Positions 26,906-37,892 of a DNA stretch of 64,000 nucleotides are shown piece by piece (the stretch's first letter is position 1; every line of letters begins with the position of its first letter). Source of the DNA: Enterococcus alcedinis (GTDB taxonomy: Bacteria; Bacillota; Bacilli; Lactobacillales; Enterococcaceae); the NCBI RefSeq assembly GCF_014635985.1, contig NZ_BMDT01000002.1, positions 124,001-188,000 of the forward strand. Reading direction: 5' to 3'. A program made the translations under genes and the position numbers. The notes under the pieces were generated by a model. The model had not been told where the DNA came from and made no database searches. It worked only from the letters and a program-made list of their open reading frames with translations.

Positions 26906-27720
26906 AACCAGTCCACCATCCCTTCTTCGGTTAAGTACGCTTCTGGCACATCGATGCCTTTTTCTTTTAATGAGTGTTTTAGTCTTTCTGGAAAAGGTAA
27001 ATCCAGTCCCATTTCAACCAATTCTGGTCCTGCAGAAAATATTTTCTCTGGGGTTCCCTCATCGATTAACTCGCCTTGACGCATCACTAAGACACGACTG
27101 GCATTCGCCGCTTCATCAATATCGTGCGTAATCGAAAGCACCGTTAAATTATTATCTTCTTTGATCTTCTTAATGGTTGCGATGACTTCTTCGCGCCCTT
27201 CTGGATCAAGCATGCTCGTTGCTTCATCTAAAATAATAATATCTGGACGTAATGCTACAATTCCAGCGATCGCTACGCGTTGCTTTTGCCCACCTGATAA
27301 ACGAGCCGGCTCTCTTGTGGCAAAATCTTCCATACGTACTTGTTTCAAAGATTCTTCGACACGAGTGACCATCTCTTCACGGGGAATCCCTTGATTTTCC
27401 ATCCCAAAAGCGACATCATCTTCAACGGTTGCACCCACAAATTGGTTATCTGGATTTTGAAAGACCATTCCAACCATATGGCGGATTGACCATAAATTTT
27501 CTTCATTTAACGGATACTGACCAACTTGAACGCTTCCTGCTTCTGGCGCTAATAAGCCGTTAATCGTTTTGGCTAAGGTCGATTTACCTGACCCATTATG
27601 GCCGATAATCGCTACCCATTCACCAGGATAAATTTTTAACGAGACGTCATTTAAAGCTGGACGCTCGTCGGTTTTATGGTATCTAAAAGTAAGGTTATTT
27701 AACTCAATAATCGGATTCAT
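26881..27720 (-). CDS. ecfA1: ECF transporter ATP-binding protein EcfA1
   Basis: A 279-aa ATPase with Walker [11 protein letters not shown]-loop [20 protein letters not shown] (typical EcfA1), signature LSGGQKQR and Walker [14 protein letters not shown]. The ATG at 27720 is chosen because AGGAGA lies 6 nt upstream and it fits family length; the frame is open further upstream. It begins the ECF energizing operon, downstream of rplQ as in most Bacilli. Confidence 0.95.
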   Translation of the reverse strand: MNPIIELNNLTFRYHKTDERPALNDVSLKIYPGEWVAIIGHNGSGKSTLAKTINGLLAPEAGSVQVGQYPLNEENLWSIRHMVGMVFQNPDNQFVGATVEDDVAFGMENQGIPREEMVTRVEESLKQVRMEDFATREPARLSGGQKQRVAIAGIVALRPDIIILDEATSMLDPEGREEVIATIKKIKEDNNLTVLSITHDIDEAANASRVLVMRQGELIDEGTPEKIFSAGPELVEMGLDLPFPERLKHSLKEKGIDVPEAYLTEEGMVDWLWTSVLKK

Positions 27721-27830
27721 TCTAATTCTCCTAATTCCTTGATTTCTAACTAACACTACCAAAAAATGGGGCTTTTTTCAAATGCTACGAACCTTTTCAT
27801 GGAACTTTCTTGATTTGTTTGTTTTTTTCA

Positions 27831-27956
27831 TCCGCCAGCACCTGTCTTGACAGGTATTCGCGGACAAAAAAAACACTTTATGATGAGTGCTCACCCCTTG
27901 AATAATCAAGGGGCCAGCGACGAGCTAGACTCGGAAGTTTCCTTCCAACATCATAA
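27831..27956 (-). other. Compound RNA-like stem-loops between rplQ and ecfA1
   Basis: The 314-bp gap holds no gene. On the minus strand TTATGATG (27949-27956) pairs with CATCATAA (27878-27885) and encloses three small hairpins: GGAAG/CTTCC, CGAG/CTCG and CCCCTTGA/TCAAGGGG. A run of eight T follows, then a further hairpin with ACCTGTC/GACAGGT (27840-27855) inside TCCGC/GCGGA. It could be a multi-arm terminator or a structured leader of ecfA1. Confidence 0.5.
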
Positions 27957-27988
27957 CACTCTTAAAGTATCATCTACAAAGTGATGTT

Positions 27989-28021
27989 AGAAAAGTAGAA
28001 AAGTTTCCTTTTCTACTTTCT
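27989..28021 (-). terminator. Stem-loop after rplQ
   Basis: On the minus strand AGAAAGTAGAAAAG and CTTTTCTACTTTTCT pair around GAAA. It lies 14 bp past rplQ and probably ends the ribosomal transcript; its Ts are inside the stem, so strength is uncertain. Confidence 0.6.
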
Positions 28022-28034
28022 ATTAAGTGTGATT

Positions 28035-28415
28035 TTAAACTAGTTCAATAATAACCATTGGTGCAGCATCTCCGCGTCTTGGTTCTGTCTTCAAGATACG
28101 AGTATAACCGCCTTGGCGATCTGTATAACGAGGAGCAATATCATTAAATAGCTTTTGTAAAGCTGATTCAACAACGATTTCTTCGTTTTCTTCACGCACG
28201 CTTGCAACTTCGTTACGAACATAAGCAGCTGCTTGGCGACGTGCATGTAAATCACCACGTTTACCTAAAGTGATCATCTTTTCAGTAGTTGAACGAATTT
28301 CTTTCGCACGAGCTTCTGTCGTGACGATGCGTTCGTTAATGATTAAATCAGTTGTTAAATCACGCAACATCGCTTTACGTTGTGATGATGTGCGTCCTAA
28401 TTTACGATAACTCAC
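28035..28415 (-). CDS. rplQ: 50S ribosomal protein L17
   Basis: A 126-aa L17 of the large subunit, starting [20 protein letters not shown] and showing [22 protein letters not shown]; length is normal for Bacilli. Last gene of the alpha operon, 23 bp after rpoA. Confidence 0.97.
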   Translation of the reverse strand: MSYRKLGRTSSQRKAMLRDLTTDLIINERIVTTEARAKEIRSTTEKMITLGKRGDLHARRQAAAYVRNEVASVREENEEIVVESALQKLFNDIAPRYTDRQGGYTRILKTEPRRGDAAPMVIIELV

Positions 28416-28438
28416 GTGGTTTCCCTCCTTCGTAAAAA

Positions 28439-29377
28439 TTAATCGTCTTTACGTAATTCTAAACCTAGATCACTCAATTTAGATTTCACTTCTTCAAGCG
28501 ATTTACGACCTAAATTACGTACTTTGATCATTTCTGGCTCAGATTTATTTGTTAGTTCTTGTACAGAATTAATTCCTGCACGTTTTAAACAGTTATATGA
28601 ACGTACTGACAAGTCTAATTCTTCAATCGTCATTTCTAACATTTTTTCTTTCTGTGTTTCTTCCTTTTCAACCATGATTTCAGCGTTTTTCGCTTCGTCA
28701 GTCAGATTCACAAAAATATCTAAATGTTCAGTCATAATTTTTGCAGCTAAACTCATAGCATCTAATGGCTCAATTGAACCATCTGTCCATATTTCCATTG
28801 TTAATTTATCAAAATCATCTCGTCGTCCAACACGTGTGTTTTCTACTTGATAGTTCACACGGCGAACAGGAGTGTAGATAGAATCAACTGGAAGCACACC
28901 AATTGGCATGTCTTCTTTTTTGTTCTCATCCGCTTGAACATATCCACGACCCGGTTTAACTGTTAAACGTGCGTGGAAAGTTGCGCCTTCAGATACAGTA
29001 CAAATATACATATCTTTATTAAGGATTTCTACATCACTATCGACGATAATATCGCCAGCAGTTACTGTAGCAGGTCCTGTAATATCGATTTCAAGAGTTT
29101 TCTCTTCTTGACCATACATTTTTAATGCAAGACCTTTAATATTTAAAATGATCTGAGCTACATCTTCTCTTACACCTTTGACAGTTGAAAATTCATGTAA
29201 CACACCATCAATTTGAATACTAGTAATGGCTGCACCTGGTAAAGAAGATAATAAAATACGACGTAGGGAATTTCCTAAAGTAGTTCCGTAGCCTCTTTCA
29301 AGAGGTTCCACGATAAACTTGCCATAATCTTTCTCTTCATCAATCTTAGCAATTCTTGGTTTTTCGAATTCAATCAT
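28439..29377 (-). CDS. rpoA: RNA polymerase alpha subunit
   Basis: A 312-aa subunit. The N-terminal domain starts assembly ([20 protein letters not shown] is the family signature), a flexible linker rich in Glu and Lys lies near residue 235, and the C-terminal domain (about 245-312: [36 protein letters not shown]) contacts upstream DNA and activators. Between rpsK and rplQ as usual. Confidence 0.98.
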   Translation of the reverse strand: MIEFEKPRIAKIDEEKDYGKFIVEPLERGYGTTLGNSLRRILLSSLPGAAITSIQIDGVLHEFSTVKGVREDVAQIILNIKGLALKMYGQEEKTLEIDITGPATVTAGDIIVDSDVEILNKDMYICTVSEGATFHARLTVKPGRGYVQADENKKEDMPIGVLPVDSIYTPVRRVNYQVENTRVGRRDDFDKLTMEIWTDGSIEPLDAMSLAAKIMTEHLDIFVNLTDEAKNAEIMVEKEETQKEKMLEMTIEELDLSVRSYNCLKRAGINSVQELTNKSEPEMIKVRNLGRKSLEEVKSKLSDLGLELRKDD

Positions 29378-29456
29378 TATTATCTCTTACCCCTTTCAAA
29401 ACGAAAAGTGTCTTGTTCAATGACGTGATTTTGAAACTCAAAATGAGTGGCACTCA

Positions 29457-29846
29457 TTAAACACGACGGCGTTTTGGTGGGCGACATCCATTATGAGGAA
29501 CTGGTGTTACGTCACGGATTGCAGTCACTTCTAAACCTGCTGCTTGTAATGCACGAATTGCTGCTTCGCGTCCTGAGCCAGGACCTTTAACAGTTACATC
29601 GACACTTCTTAATCCATGTTCCATTGCTACTTTACATGCCGCTTCCGCTGCCATTTGAGCTGCAAATGGTGTTGATTTTCTGCTACCTCTGAAACCTAAT
29701 GCTCCAGCTGATGACCATGCTAACGCGTTACCATGAGTATCAGTGATCATCACGATTGTATTGTTGAATGTTGAGTGGATATGTGCAATACCTGTCTCAA
29801 TATTCTTTTTCACACGGCGTTTACGACTCACTTTTTTTGCTGCCAT
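29457..29846 (-). CDS. rpsK: 30S ribosomal protein S11
   Basis: A 129-aa platform protein near the 3' end of 16S rRNA. The [18 protein letters not shown] start region and the basic [14 protein letters not shown] end are diagnostic. Full length. Confidence 0.98.
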   Translation of the reverse strand: MAAKKVSRKRRVKKNIETGIAHIHSTFNNTIVMITDTHGNALAWSSAGALGFRGSRKSTPFAAQMAAEAACKVAMEHGLRSVDVTVKGPGSGREAAIRALQAAGLEVTAIRDVTPVPHNGCRPPKRRRV

Positions 29847-29873
29847 GAAGTTTTAACCTCCTTCACTTAGGAA

Positions 29874-30239
29874 TTATTTTTTCTTACCTGAAACTGTTTT
29901 TGATGGACCTTTACGAGTACGTGCGTTGTTTTTAGTGTTTTGTCCACGTACTGGCAACCCACGACGATGACGGATTCCACGGTATGAACCGATCTCCATC
30001 AAGCGTTTGATGTTTAAGTTCACTTCACGACGAAGATCACCTTCAACTTTTAATTTGTCAATTTCAGCACGAATAGCATCTGTTTGTTCATTCGTTAATT
30101 CACGAACTCGAACTTCTTCAGAAACGCCAGCGTTTGCTAAAACTTTCTTTGCAGTTGTATTCCCAATACCAAAAATGTATGTTAGGGACACAACGACACG
30201 TTTATCACGAGGAATATCTACTCCTGCAATACGAGCCAT
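29874..30239 (-). CDS. rpsM: 30S ribosomal protein S13
   Basis: A 121-aa S13 of the small-subunit head that contacts P-site tRNA. It starts [22 protein letters not shown] and has the [23 protein letters not shown] tail. Confidence 0.98.
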   Translation of the reverse strand: MARIAGVDIPRDKRVVVSLTYIFGIGNTTAKKVLANAGVSEEVRVRELTNEQTDAIRAEIDKLKVEGDLRREVNLNIKRLMEIGSYRGIRHRRGLPVRGQNTKNNARTRKGPSKTVSGKKK

Positions 30240-30256
30240 ATTCGTTACACCTCCGT

Positions 30257-30373
30257 TTATCCTTGACGTTGTTTATGTTTTGGATTTGCTGGGCAAATCA
30301 CCATAACTCGTCCATTACGACGAACTACTTTACAATGTTCACACATTGGTTTTACTGATGGTCTTACTTTCAT
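30257..30373 (-). CDS. rpmJ: 50S ribosomal protein L36, zinc-binding form
   Basis: A 38-aa protein: [20 protein letters not shown] start, with zinc ligands Cys11, Cys14, Cys27 and His33. The form with the CxxC motif is the one replaced by zinc-free paralogues under zinc limitation. It lies between infA and rpsM, with GGAGG before the ATG. Confidence 0.97.
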   Translation of the reverse strand: MKVRPSVKPMCEHCKVVRRNGRVMVICPANPKHKQRQG

Positions 30374-30405
30374 GATCTTACCTCCTGTGATTTTACGGAG
30401 TACAA

Positions 30406-30624
30406 TTATTTAAAGCGATAAGTAATACGGCCACGAGTTAAGTCATATGGTGAAAGTTCAACTGTCACCTTGTCTCCTGGTAGAATTCGAATATAATGCA
30501 TACGAATTTTGCCAGAAACAGTTGCTAGAACTTGATGTCCGTTTTCTAATTCGACTTTGAACATTGCATTCGGCAAAGTATCGACGACTGTACCTTCGAC
30601 TTCAATCATATCTTCTTTTGCCAC
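30406..30624 (-). CDS. infA: Translation initiation factor IF-1
   Basis: A 72-aa OB-fold protein that binds the A site during initiation. It starts with GTG at 30624 ([13 protein letters not shown]) behind AAGGAGG, and ends [15 protein letters not shown]. The frame is open upstream, but family length and the ribosome site fix this start. First gene after the promoter at 30743-30771. Confidence 0.97.
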   Translation of the reverse strand: MAKEDMIEVEGTVVDTLPNAMFKVELENGHQVLATVSGKIRMHYIRILPGDKVTVELSPYDLTRGRITYRFK

Positions 30625-30737
30625 GCACAGTACCTCCTTGAATTTGTTTCGCGTTTTCACACGATAAAACGGCGGAAACGAGAGCTCCCACCTTAGATTC
30701 TCAATACAACCATCTGAATAAATTCAGAAGTCGGACT

Positions 30738-30771
30738 GACACATTATATCATAATGTGTCTTACTAAGCAA
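30738..30771 (-). promoter_or_regulatory. Palindromic promoter of the infA-rplQ (alpha) operon
   Basis: On the minus strand TTGCTT (30766-30771), a 17-bp spacer and TATAAT (30743-30748) with TG at the extended -10 position. The -10 box lies inside a perfect 23-bp palindrome, GACACATTAT-ATC-ATAATGTGTC (30738-30760). The palindrome could be an operator. A small TCTGAAT/ATTCAGA hairpin (30713-30728) follows in the leader. Confidence 0.75.
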
Positions 30772-30812
30772 GAGTTGTTTCCTAATGCAAGTCGGTTACG
30801 GGCAATCGATCG

Positions 30813-31457
30813 TTATCCGATGATTTTTTTTACGTCTGCAAAGACAGCATCGATTTCACGATTGCCATCAATTGACTGCAATAAACCCTCTTCTTTATAG
30901 TAAGCTAAAATTGGTTCACTACTTTTAATGTTAATTGCTAGACGATTTTTAACCGTTTCGGGTTTGTCGTCTTCTCGTTGATAAAATTCATGGCCACCAC
31001 AGCGATCACAAGTTCCTTCTACCGTTGTCGGGTTGAAGACTTTATGATACGTTGCACCGCATTCACGGCACATGTAACGGCCAGCTAAACGATCAACAAG
31101 AATTTCTTCAGGGACATGAATGTCAATAACAGCATCCAGTTTCTTATCAAGTTCCTTCAGCATTTGATCCAAAGCTTTTGCTTGTTCCAAAGTACGTGGA
31201 AAGCCATCTAATAAGAAGCCTTTGTCCGTATCTGGTTGCGCTAAACGCTCTTTCACAATTCCGTTAGTCACTTCATCCGGAACTAATGCGCCTTGATCCA
31301 TGTATGATTTTGCTTTTAGGCCTAATTCTGTTTCGTTCGCCATTGCGGCACGAAACATATCACCTGTTGAAATGTGCGGGATTTGGTACTCAGCAATAAT
31401 TTGCTCTGCTTGCGTTCCTTTTCCTGCACCGGGTAATCCCATTAAAATGATGTTCAT
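30813..31457 (-). CDS. adk: Adenylate kinase
   Basis: A 214-aa enzyme converting ATP plus AMP to two ADP. P-loop [10 protein letters not shown] (about 7-16), the NMP-binding and DGFPRT segment, and a long LID with zinc ligands CRECG ... CDRCG. The ATG at 31457 is set by family length and GGGAGGAA upstream. Located between secY and infA as usual. Confidence 0.97.
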   Translation of the reverse strand: MNIILMGLPGAGKGTQAEQIIAEYQIPHISTGDMFRAAMANETELGLKAKSYMDQGALVPDEVTNGIVKERLAQPDTDKGFLLDGFPRTLEQAKALDQMLKELDKKLDAVIDIHVPEEILVDRLAGRYMCRECGATYHKVFNPTTVEGTCDRCGGHEFYQREDDKPETVKNRLAINIKSSEPILAYYKEEGLLQSIDGNREIDAVFADVKKIIG

Positions 31458-31522
31458 TTTAATAATTCCTCCCATAAGTGTTTGTGCGATGTTGAGGATA
31501 ACCTCAACACCCGACAAAACTT

Positions 31523-32815
31523 TTAATTCATAAATCCTTTATATTGACGTTTAAGCATTAGTCCTTCTAACTGTTTTGCAGTTTCCAGAGCAACACCGAC
31601 GGCAATAAGCAAGCTTGTACCACCCAAGCCAATTGATTCAGGTAAGTTCCATAGCATTTGTGCGAGAATTGGCAGCAGGGCAACTAATCCTAAGAATAGT
31701 GCGCCGACTGTACTCAAGCGCATCAAGACGCCTGAAACATAATCTTCGGTTCCTTTACCAGGACGGACACTTGGAATGTAACTTCCTTGTTTTTGTAAGT
31801 TTTCCGCTAATTTCTCAGGGTTAACTTGAACAAAAGCGTAGAAGAAGGTAAACGCAACAATTAAGACTGTGTAAAGGATTGCTCCTGGAACAGTATTATA
31901 GTTGAACAATGTTTGAACCGTTTCAAACCAAACTTCGCCTTCATAATTACCAAATGCTTGTAAAATAGCGCTTGGCGTTGTGATGAATGAACTGGCAAAA
32001 ATAACTGGGATAACACCAGCTGCGTTTACTTTCAATGGAAGGTAAGAGCTTGTTGGTGCACCTGCTACTCGTTTCGTATATTGAATCGGTATTTTTCGTT
32101 CTGCTTGTTGGAAATACGTCACAAAAGTCACGATTGCCAACACGGCAATGATTAATACGATCATAAAGATGACAGATTGCCAAATTTTTGACGCTTCAAT
32201 ATTGATAAAGTAGTCTTCGATTAATCCTTTAATATCAACCGGTAAGCGTGAGATGATACCCGCAAAGATGATCATTGATACCCCATTACCAATTCCTTTT
32301 TCGGTAATTTGTTCACCTAACCAAGTCACGAACATGGTACCTGTTGTCAGAATAATTCCGATTAAGATAAATGTTTGTGCGTTTGGATTTGGAACAAAGC
32401 CGTATTGTGTGAACATATTAAATCCAGCTGTCAACGCCATTGATTGTGCGAATCCTAGGACTAGCGTCATATAGCGTGTTGCTTGATTTAATTTGCGACG
32501 ACCAACTTCACCTTGTTTTGACCATTCAACGAATTTCGGCACGATATCCATTTGCATCAATTGAATAATAATTGAGGCAGTGATATACGGTGAAACTCCC
32601 ATGGAGAAAATAGAGAAGCGTTGCATTGCACTTCCACTTACTAAATCTAACATGTTTAGAAAGGGTAAGTCAGAGATACTTTGCAAACGAGATGCGTCGA
32701 CACCAGGAACGGTGATATGAGTACCTAAGCGAAAAATGAAAAGAATGAATATCGTAAAATATATTTTATTTCTAATTTCCTTTACTTTAAAAGCATCCTT
32801 TAACAGTTTCAGCAT
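31523..32815 (-). CDS. secY: Protein translocase subunit SecY
   Basis: A 430-aa pore subunit of the Sec translocon with ten membrane helices, starting with a cytoplasmic [23 protein letters not shown] segment and having [15 protein letters not shown] in helix 2. Its ATG touches the rplO stop (1-bp overlap). It should export the signal-peptide proteins seen elsewhere in the window. Confidence 0.97.
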   Translation of the reverse strand: MLKLLKDAFKVKEIRNKIYFTIFILFIFRLGTHITVPGVDASRLQSISDLPFLNMLDLVSGSAMQRFSIFSMGVSPYITASIIIQLMQMDIVPKFVEWSKQGEVGRRKLNQATRYMTLVLGFAQSMALTAGFNMFTQYGFVPNPNAQTFILIGIILTTGTMFVTWLGEQITEKGIGNGVSMIIFAGIISRLPVDIKGLIEDYFINIEASKIWQSVIFMIVLIIAVLAIVTFVTYFQQAERKIPIQYTKRVAGAPTSSYLPLKVNAAGVIPVIFASSFITTPSAILQAFGNYEGEVWFETVQTLFNYNTVPGAILYTVLIVAFTFFYAFVQVNPEKLAENLQKQGSYIPSVRPGKGTEDYVSGVLMRLSTVGALFLGLVALLPILAQMLWNLPESIGLGGTSLLIAVGVALETAKQLEGLMLKRQYKGFMN

Positions 32816-33255
32816 TAAATCACCTCGACAGATCCACCAGCAGCTACGATAGCTTCTTCGGCTGTTTTAGAGAATTTCGCTGCTTTCACAGTTAATTTTT
32901 TCGTTAATTCGCCATTTCCTAACACTTTGATTCCAGCTTTTTCATCTTTTACGATTCCAGCTTCAACTAAAGTTAATGGTGATACTTCAGCTCCATCTTC
33001 AAAGCGGTTTAAAATGTCAAGATTAACAACTGCATACTCTTTGCGGTTTACGTTTGTGAATCCACGTTTTGGTAAACGCATGAACAATGGTGTTTGTCCA
33101 CCTTCAAATCCTAAACGTACTCCACCACCTGAACGAGCTTTTTGACCTTTTTGTCCACGTCCAGCTGTTTTACCATTACCAGATGAAGAGCCACGACCAA
33201 CACGGTTACGTTCTTGGCGAGAGCCTTCTGCAGGTTTTAATTCATGAAGTTTCAT
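32815..33255 (-). CDS. rplO: 50S ribosomal protein L15
   Basis: A 146-aa L15 with the glycine- and arginine-rich start ([24 protein letters not shown]) and the L15 motif near [12 protein letters not shown]. Overlaps secY by one base. Confidence 0.97.
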   Translation of the reverse strand: MKLHELKPAEGSRQERNRVGRGSSSGNGKTAGRGQKGQKARSGGGVRLGFEGGQTPLFMRLPKRGFTNVNRKEYAVVNLDILNRFEDGAEVSPLTLVEAGIVKDEKAGIKVLGNGELTKKLTVKAAKFSKTAEEAIVAAGGSVEVI

Positions 33256-33301
33256 GCTTTGGCACCTCCTTATTAAAAATCGGTATATCTAAATGTACTT
33301 T

Positions 33302-33481
33302 TTAAACTTCTTCTACTGCTACTAAGTGAGATACAGTGTTAACCATGCCTTTGATTGCTTCATTAGCTGGTTTTACAACTGTACTGTTCACTTTACCTAA
33401 ACCTAACGCTTTTACGGTATCCTTTTGGTTTTGAGGACGTCCGATAACACTGCGTTTTAAAGTAATTTTTAATTCAGCCAT
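33302..33481 (-). CDS. rpmD: 50S ribosomal protein L30
   Basis: A 59-aa L30: [20 protein letters not shown] start and [14 protein letters not shown] end, ATG behind a GGAGG. Located between rpsE and rplO, the standard spc-operon place. Confidence 0.96.
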   Translation of the reverse strand: MAELKITLKRSVIGRPQNQKDTVKALGLGKVNSTVVKPANEAIKGMVNTVSHLVAVEEV

Positions 33482-33494
33482 GTTTTTGTCCTCC

Positions 33495-33995
33495 TTAACC
33501 TACGATTTCTTCTACAGATTTTCCGCGAAGTGCTGCCACTTCTTCAACACGTTTTAATTGAGTTAATGCATCAACAACTGCGCGAACAACGTTGATTGGT
33601 GTGTTTGAACCTAAAGATTTAGTTGTGATATCGTTGATACCTACTAATTCTAATACGGCACGAACTGTTCCACCAGCGGCTACCCCAGAACCTTCTACAG
33701 CAGGTTTCATTAAGATATGTCCGCCACTGTATTTACCAATGACGTCATGAGGAATTGTTGTTCCTACAACTGGCACTTCAATTAAGTTTTTCTTAGCACT
33801 TTCAACGGCTTTACGGATTGCTTCTGGAACTTCTTGTGCTTTACCAGTACCAAATCCTACATGTCCGTTTTTATCACCAACGATGACTAAAGCTGCGAAA
33901 CGTAAACGACGTCCACCTTTTACAACTTTTGTTACGCGATTAATCGCAACAACGCGGTCTTCTAATTCCAAATGTTTTGGATCGATATAAACCAT
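33495..33995 (-). CDS. rpsE: 30S ribosomal protein S5
   Basis: A 166-aa protein involved in decoding fidelity. The S5 double-stranded RNA-binding region ([28 protein letters not shown]) and C-terminal [11 protein letters not shown] are visible. The loop where spectinomycin-resistance changes fall (VTKVVKGG) looks ordinary. Confidence 0.97.
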   Translation of the reverse strand: MVYIDPKHLELEDRVVAINRVTKVVKGGRRLRFAALVIVGDKNGHVGFGTGKAQEVPEAIRKAVESAKKNLIEVPVVGTTIPHDVIGKYSGGHILMKPAVEGSGVAAGGTVRAVLELVGINDITTKSLGSNTPINVVRAVVDALTQLKRVEEVAALRGKSVEEIVG

Positions 33996-34015
33996 GAATG
34001 GTATTCCTCCCTTTC

Positions 34016-34372
34016 TTAAAATTCTAGTCCATTTTCGCGAGCTGCTGTTGCTAATGCCGCTACACGGCCATGGTAAAGGTATCCACCACGGTCAAAGACT
34101 ACTACTTTGATTCCTTTTGCTGCTGCACGTTCTGCGATTAATTTACCGACAGCTTGTGCTTGTTCAACTTTGTTCCCACCTGAAATTTCTTTATCTAAGG
34201 CAGAGGCACTTGCTAGCGTCACACCCGCTACGTCATCAATAATTTGAGCGTAGATGTTTTTGTTAGAACGGAAAACGTTCAAGCGTGGGCACTCAGCAGT
34301 ACCAGAAATTTTATTACGGACACGTTTATGTCTGCTTTGGCGTGTCTTATTTCTAGCTGTTTTTGTAATCAC
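34016..34372 (-). CDS. rplR: 50S ribosomal protein L18
   Basis: A 118-aa 5S rRNA-binding protein. It starts with GTG at 34372 ([20 protein letters not shown]) with GAGGTG upstream, the usual enterococcal length; the frame is open to an ATG three codons earlier. C-terminal [15 protein letters not shown] is diagnostic. Confidence 0.96.
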   Translation of the reverse strand: MITKTARNKTRQSRHKRVRNKISGTAECPRLNVFRSNKNIYAQIIDDVAGVTLASASALDKEISGGNKVEQAQAVGKLIAERAAAKGIKVVVFDRGGYLYHGRVAALATAARENGLEF

Positions 34373-34437
34373 AATTGTCACCTCTTTAAAATTTGCTAGC
34401 CTAAGCTGCGCTTCGCAAAGCTTGTTGCTTGCGAAGA

Positions 34438-34974
34438 TTATTTACCAGTTTTACCTTCTTTACGGCGTACGAATTCACCAACATAGCGAATACCTTTGCC
34501 TTTATACGGTTCTGGAGGACGAACGCCACGAATATTCGCTGCTAATTCACCTAATACTTCTTTATCAATACCTTTTACGATTACTGATGTGTTTGAAGGA
34601 ACTTCAATTGTCGTTCCAGCTGGTGCGTCGATTTCTACTGGATGAGAGTAACCTACGTTTAATACAAGTTTTGATCCTTGTAATTGTGCACGGTACCCAA
34701 CCCCGATTAATTCTAACGCTTTTTGGAAACCTTCGCTTACACCAATAACCATGTTATTGAAGTTTGCGCGGCTTGTTCCATGAATTGTTTTCATGTCTTT
34801 GCTATCATTTGGACGAGTGAAAGTTACTTCATTTCCTTCAACATTCATTGTAATGTCTGCAGAGAATGTACGTGTTAATTCACCTTTTGGTCCTTTAACT
34901 GTAATGTCATTTCCGTTTTGTGTAACTTCTACACCTGCAGGAATAACAACTAATTTATTACCAATACGACTCAC
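34438..34974 (-). CDS. rplF: 50S ribosomal protein L6
   Basis: A 178-aa L6: [17 protein letters not shown] start, two related alpha/beta halves, and the signature [22 protein letters not shown] at the end. Confidence 0.97.
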   Translation of the reverse strand: MSRIGNKLVVIPAGVEVTQNGNDITVKGPKGELTRTFSADITMNVEGNEVTFTRPNDSKDMKTIHGTSRANFNNMVIGVSEGFQKALELIGVGYRAQLQGSKLVLNVGYSHPVEIDAPAGTTIEVPSNTSVIVKGIDKEVLGELAANIRGVRPPEPYKGKGIRYVGEFVRRKEGKTGK

Positions 34975-35005
34975 TTAGAGACACCTCCTTGTGTTTAAAT
35001 TTAAA

Positions 35006-35404
35006 TTACCATACGTAAGCGACTACTTCGCCACCAACATTTTTAGCTCTAGCTTCTTTATCAGTGACAACACCTTCAGAAGTTGAGATAATTGCAATAC
35101 CTAAACCGTTTAATACTTTAGGAACTTCGTCTGCTTTAACATAAGCACGTAGACCTGGTTTAGAGATGCGTTTTAAGTTAGTGATAACACGTTCGCCTGT
35201 TCTTCCATATTTAAGGAATACACGGATAACGCCTTGTTTGTCATCTTCGATATATTCAACATCACGGATGAAACCTTCTTGTTTTAAGATTTCAGCGATG
35301 TCACGTTTGATTTTTGAAGCAGGTACTTCTAATACTTCGTGTTTTACCATGTTGGCATTACGAATGCGCGTTAGAAAATCTGCGATTGGATCTGTCATTA
35401 CCAT
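35006..35404 (-). CDS. rpsH: 30S ribosomal protein S8
   Basis: A 132-aa S8 with [15 protein letters not shown] start and C-terminal [18 protein letters not shown]. An ATG two codons before MTDP is used here, behind AGGAGG. S8 represses the spc operon in E. coli; whether it does so here is unknown. Confidence 0.97.
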   Translation of the reverse strand: MVMTDPIADFLTRIRNANMVKHEVLEVPASKIKRDIAEILKQEGFIRDVEYIEDDKQGVIRVFLKYGRTGERVITNLKRISKPGLRAYVKADEVPKVLNGLGIAIISTSEGVVTDKEARAKNVGGEVVAYVW

Positions 35405-35439
35405 TAGATGATTTACCTCCTTTATGCGAGTTTACTTGT

Positions 35440-35625
35440 TTACCAGCTAGCTTTCTTCACGCCGGGAATTTGACCTTTATAGGCAAGTTCGCGGAAGCAA
35501 ATACGGCAAAGTTGAAATTTACGATAAACTGAATGTGGACGTCCACAACGTTCACAACGAGAATTTTGTTGTGTTGAGAATTTAGCCGGACGATTATGTT
35601 TAGCAATCATTGACTTTTTAGCCAC
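35440..35625 (-). CDS. rpsN: 30S ribosomal protein S14 type Z (zinc-binding)
   Basis: A 61-aa S14 of the short form with two CxxC pairs (CERC, CRIC) for zinc. It ends in [11 protein letters not shown]. Located between rplE and rpsH as usual. Confidence 0.97.
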   Translation of the reverse strand: MAKKSMIAKHNRPAKFSTQQNSRCERCGRPHSVYRKFQLCRICFRELAYKGQIPGVKKASW

Positions 35626-35643
35626 GTAGTTCGCCTCCTTTTT

Positions 35644-36183
35644 TTATTTTTGGAATGGCATGCCTAATTGAGTTAACAATTCACGAGACTCTTCGTCTGT
35701 GTTGGCAGTCGTTACGATAACGATGTCCATTCCGCGTACTTTATCTACCAAATCATAATCAACTTCTGGGAAGATTAATTGTTCTTTGACACCTAAAGTA
35801 TAGTTTCCACGTCCATCGAAAGCTTTTTTGCTTACGCCGTGGAAGTCACGTACACGCGGTAAAGCAACTGTAACTAATTTATCTAAAAATTCGTACATTC
35901 TTTCTCCACGTAAAGTAACTTTTGCACCGATTGGCATACCTTCACGTAAACGGAATCCTGCAATCGATTTTTTCGCTTTTGTAATAAGTGGTTTTTGACC
36001 AGTGATAATTTGTAACTCCTCAACAGCTTTATCTAAAGCTTTTGCGTTCGATACGGCATCACCCACACCCATGTTGACAACAATTTTCTCAACTTTTGGT
36101 GTTTGCATTACTGAGCTATATTCAAATTTCTCCATCAATGATGGTGTAACTTCTTTGTTATATTTTTCTTTAAGGCGGTTCAT
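35644..36183 (-). CDS. rplE: 50S ribosomal protein L5
   Basis: A 179-aa 5S rRNA-binding protein: [20 protein letters not shown] start, [16 protein letters not shown], and C-terminal [21 protein letters not shown]. Confidence 0.97.
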   Translation of the reverse strand: MNRLKEKYNKEVTPSLMEKFEYSSVMQTPKVEKIVVNMGVGDAVSNAKALDKAVEELQIITGQKPLITKAKKSIAGFRLREGMPIGAKVTLRGERMYEFLDKLVTVALPRVRDFHGVSKKAFDGRGNYTLGVKEQLIFPEVDYDLVDKVRGMDIVIVTTANTDEESRELLTQLGMPFQK

Positions 36184-36211
36184 TCAATAAGCCCCTCCTT
36201 CCTTAGTATGA

Positions 36212-36523
36212 TTATTTATCTAAAATTTCTCCGGTTTTTTTAGAAACGCGGACTTTTTTACCGTCAACTTCTTTATAGCCTACGCGAGTCGCTTCGCCAT
36301 TTGAAGGATCAATCACCATCACGTTAGAAACATGAATTGGTGCCTCCATTTCTACGATACCACCTTGTGGGGCTGTTTGAGAAGGTTTTTGGTGTTTCTT
36401 AACGATGTTCACACCTTCAACGATGACTTTGTCTTTTTTAGGGAAAGCTTCTAATACGATCGCTTCCTTGTTCTTGTCTTTTCCAGTGATAACTTTAACT
36501 TTATCGCCTTTTTTAACAAACAT
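36212..36523 (-). CDS. rplX: 50S ribosomal protein L24
   Basis: A 103-aa L24 with the KOW motif near the start ([24 protein letters not shown]). The ATG at 36523 follows AGGAGG; the frame extends to a GTG at 36535 that would overlap this ribosome site, so it is not used. Confidence 0.96.
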   Translation of the reverse strand: MFVKKGDKVKVITGKDKNKEAIVLEAFPKKDKVIVEGVNIVKKHQKPSQTAPQGGIVEMEAPIHVSNVMVIDPSNGEATRVGYKEVDGKKVRVSKKTGEILDK

Positions 36524-36557
36524 TTTGTTTCGCACCTCCTTTGTTAATGAGTAAGAA

Positions 36558-36950
<393 letters not shown>

Positions 36951-36986
36951 TCAATTCAATCTATATAGGAAAATCTCGTGTGATTA

Positions 36987-37253
36987 TTAAATAATCACTG
37001 CCTTTTCAACAATTTCTACTAGACGGAAACGTTTTGTAGCTGATAATGGGCGAGTTTCCATAACTTTCACGATATCACCGATTTTTGCTTCGTTGTTTTC
37101 GTCGTGAGCTTTGTATTTCTTAGAGTATTTCATACGTTTACCATAAATTGGGTGGTTTTTCTTTGTTTCAACTACTACTGTAATTGTTTTATCCATTTTA
37201 TCGGATACCACGCGGCCTTGGTAAACCTTGCGTTGGTTTCTTTCCTCAGTCAT
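36987..37253 (-). CDS. rpsQ: 30S ribosomal protein S17
   Basis: An 88-aa OB-fold protein that binds 16S rRNA early in assembly. The [19 protein letters not shown] start region and [18 protein letters not shown] are diagnostic. Confidence 0.97.
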   Translation of the reverse strand: MTEERNQRKVYQGRVVSDKMDKTITVVVETKKNHPIYGKRMKYSKKYKAHDENNEAKIGDIVKVMETRPLSATKRFRLVEIVEKAVII

Positions 37254-37277
37254 ACGCTAAATGGCCTCCTTCCACTA

Positions 37278-37466
37278 TTACTTTACTTGTTCACGCAATA
37301 CAGTTTTAATGCGTGCAATCGATTTACGTACTTCTTGAATACGTGCTGTGTTTTCTAATTGTCCGGTAGCTAATTGGAATCGTAAGTTAAACAATTCTTC
37401 TTTTAATTGTTTTTCTTGATCAATCATTTCGGCAGTGGTTAATTCTCTAATTTCTTTAACCTTCAT
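37278..37466 (-). CDS. rpmC: 50S ribosomal protein L29
   Basis: A 62-aa helical protein at the exit tunnel: [14 protein letters not shown] start. The ATG at 37466 lies inside the rplP end (11-bp overlap), with the rplP codons GGAGGTGAA as ribosome site. Confidence 0.96.
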   Translation of the reverse strand: MKVKEIRELTTAEMIDQEKQLKEELFNLRFQLATGQLENTARIQEVRKSIARIKTVLREQVK

Positions 37467-37890
37467 TCGATTCACCACCCATTTCTTCGCGTTTTACGAT
37501 CTTAGTTTTCACAGGTAGTTTGTGAGAAGCAAGACGTAAGGCTTCGCGAGCAACTTCTTCAGATACGCCTGCAATTTCAAACATGATTTTTCCACGTTTT
37601 ACTGGTGCAACCCATCCTTCAGGAGCTCCTTTACCTTTACCCATACGTACGCCGATAGCTTTACTTGTATAGGATTTGTGAGGGAAAATTTTAATCCATA
37701 CTTTCCCACCACGTTTCATGTAACGAGTCATTGCAATACGTGATGCTTCGATTTGGCGGTTTGTAATCCAGTGAGATTCAACAGCTTGTAAACCGTATTC
37801 TCCAAAAGATACTTCTTTTCCACCTTTAGCTTCTCCACGCATTTTACCGCGGAATTCACGACGGTGTTTTACACGTTTAGGTACTAACAT
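37456..37890 (-). CDS. rplP: 50S ribosomal protein L16
   Basis: A 144-aa L16 near the peptidyl-transferase centre: [17 protein letters not shown] start and [23 protein letters not shown]. The region where evernimicin-resistance changes occur was not judged. Confidence 0.98.
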   Translation of the reverse strand: MLVPKRVKHRREFRGKMRGEAKGGKEVSFGEYGLQAVESHWITNRQIEASRIAMTRYMKRGGKVWIKIFPHKSYTSKAIGVRMGKGKGAPEGWVAPVKRGKIMFEIAGVSEEVAREALRLASHKLPVKTKIVKREEMGGESNEG

Positions 37891-37892
37891 GC

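Noticed and set aside
34254-34748. 164-codon plus-strand frame
   Set aside because: Antisense to rplR and rplF, which are certain; low-complexity Leu/Arg/Tyr composition typical of a shadow.
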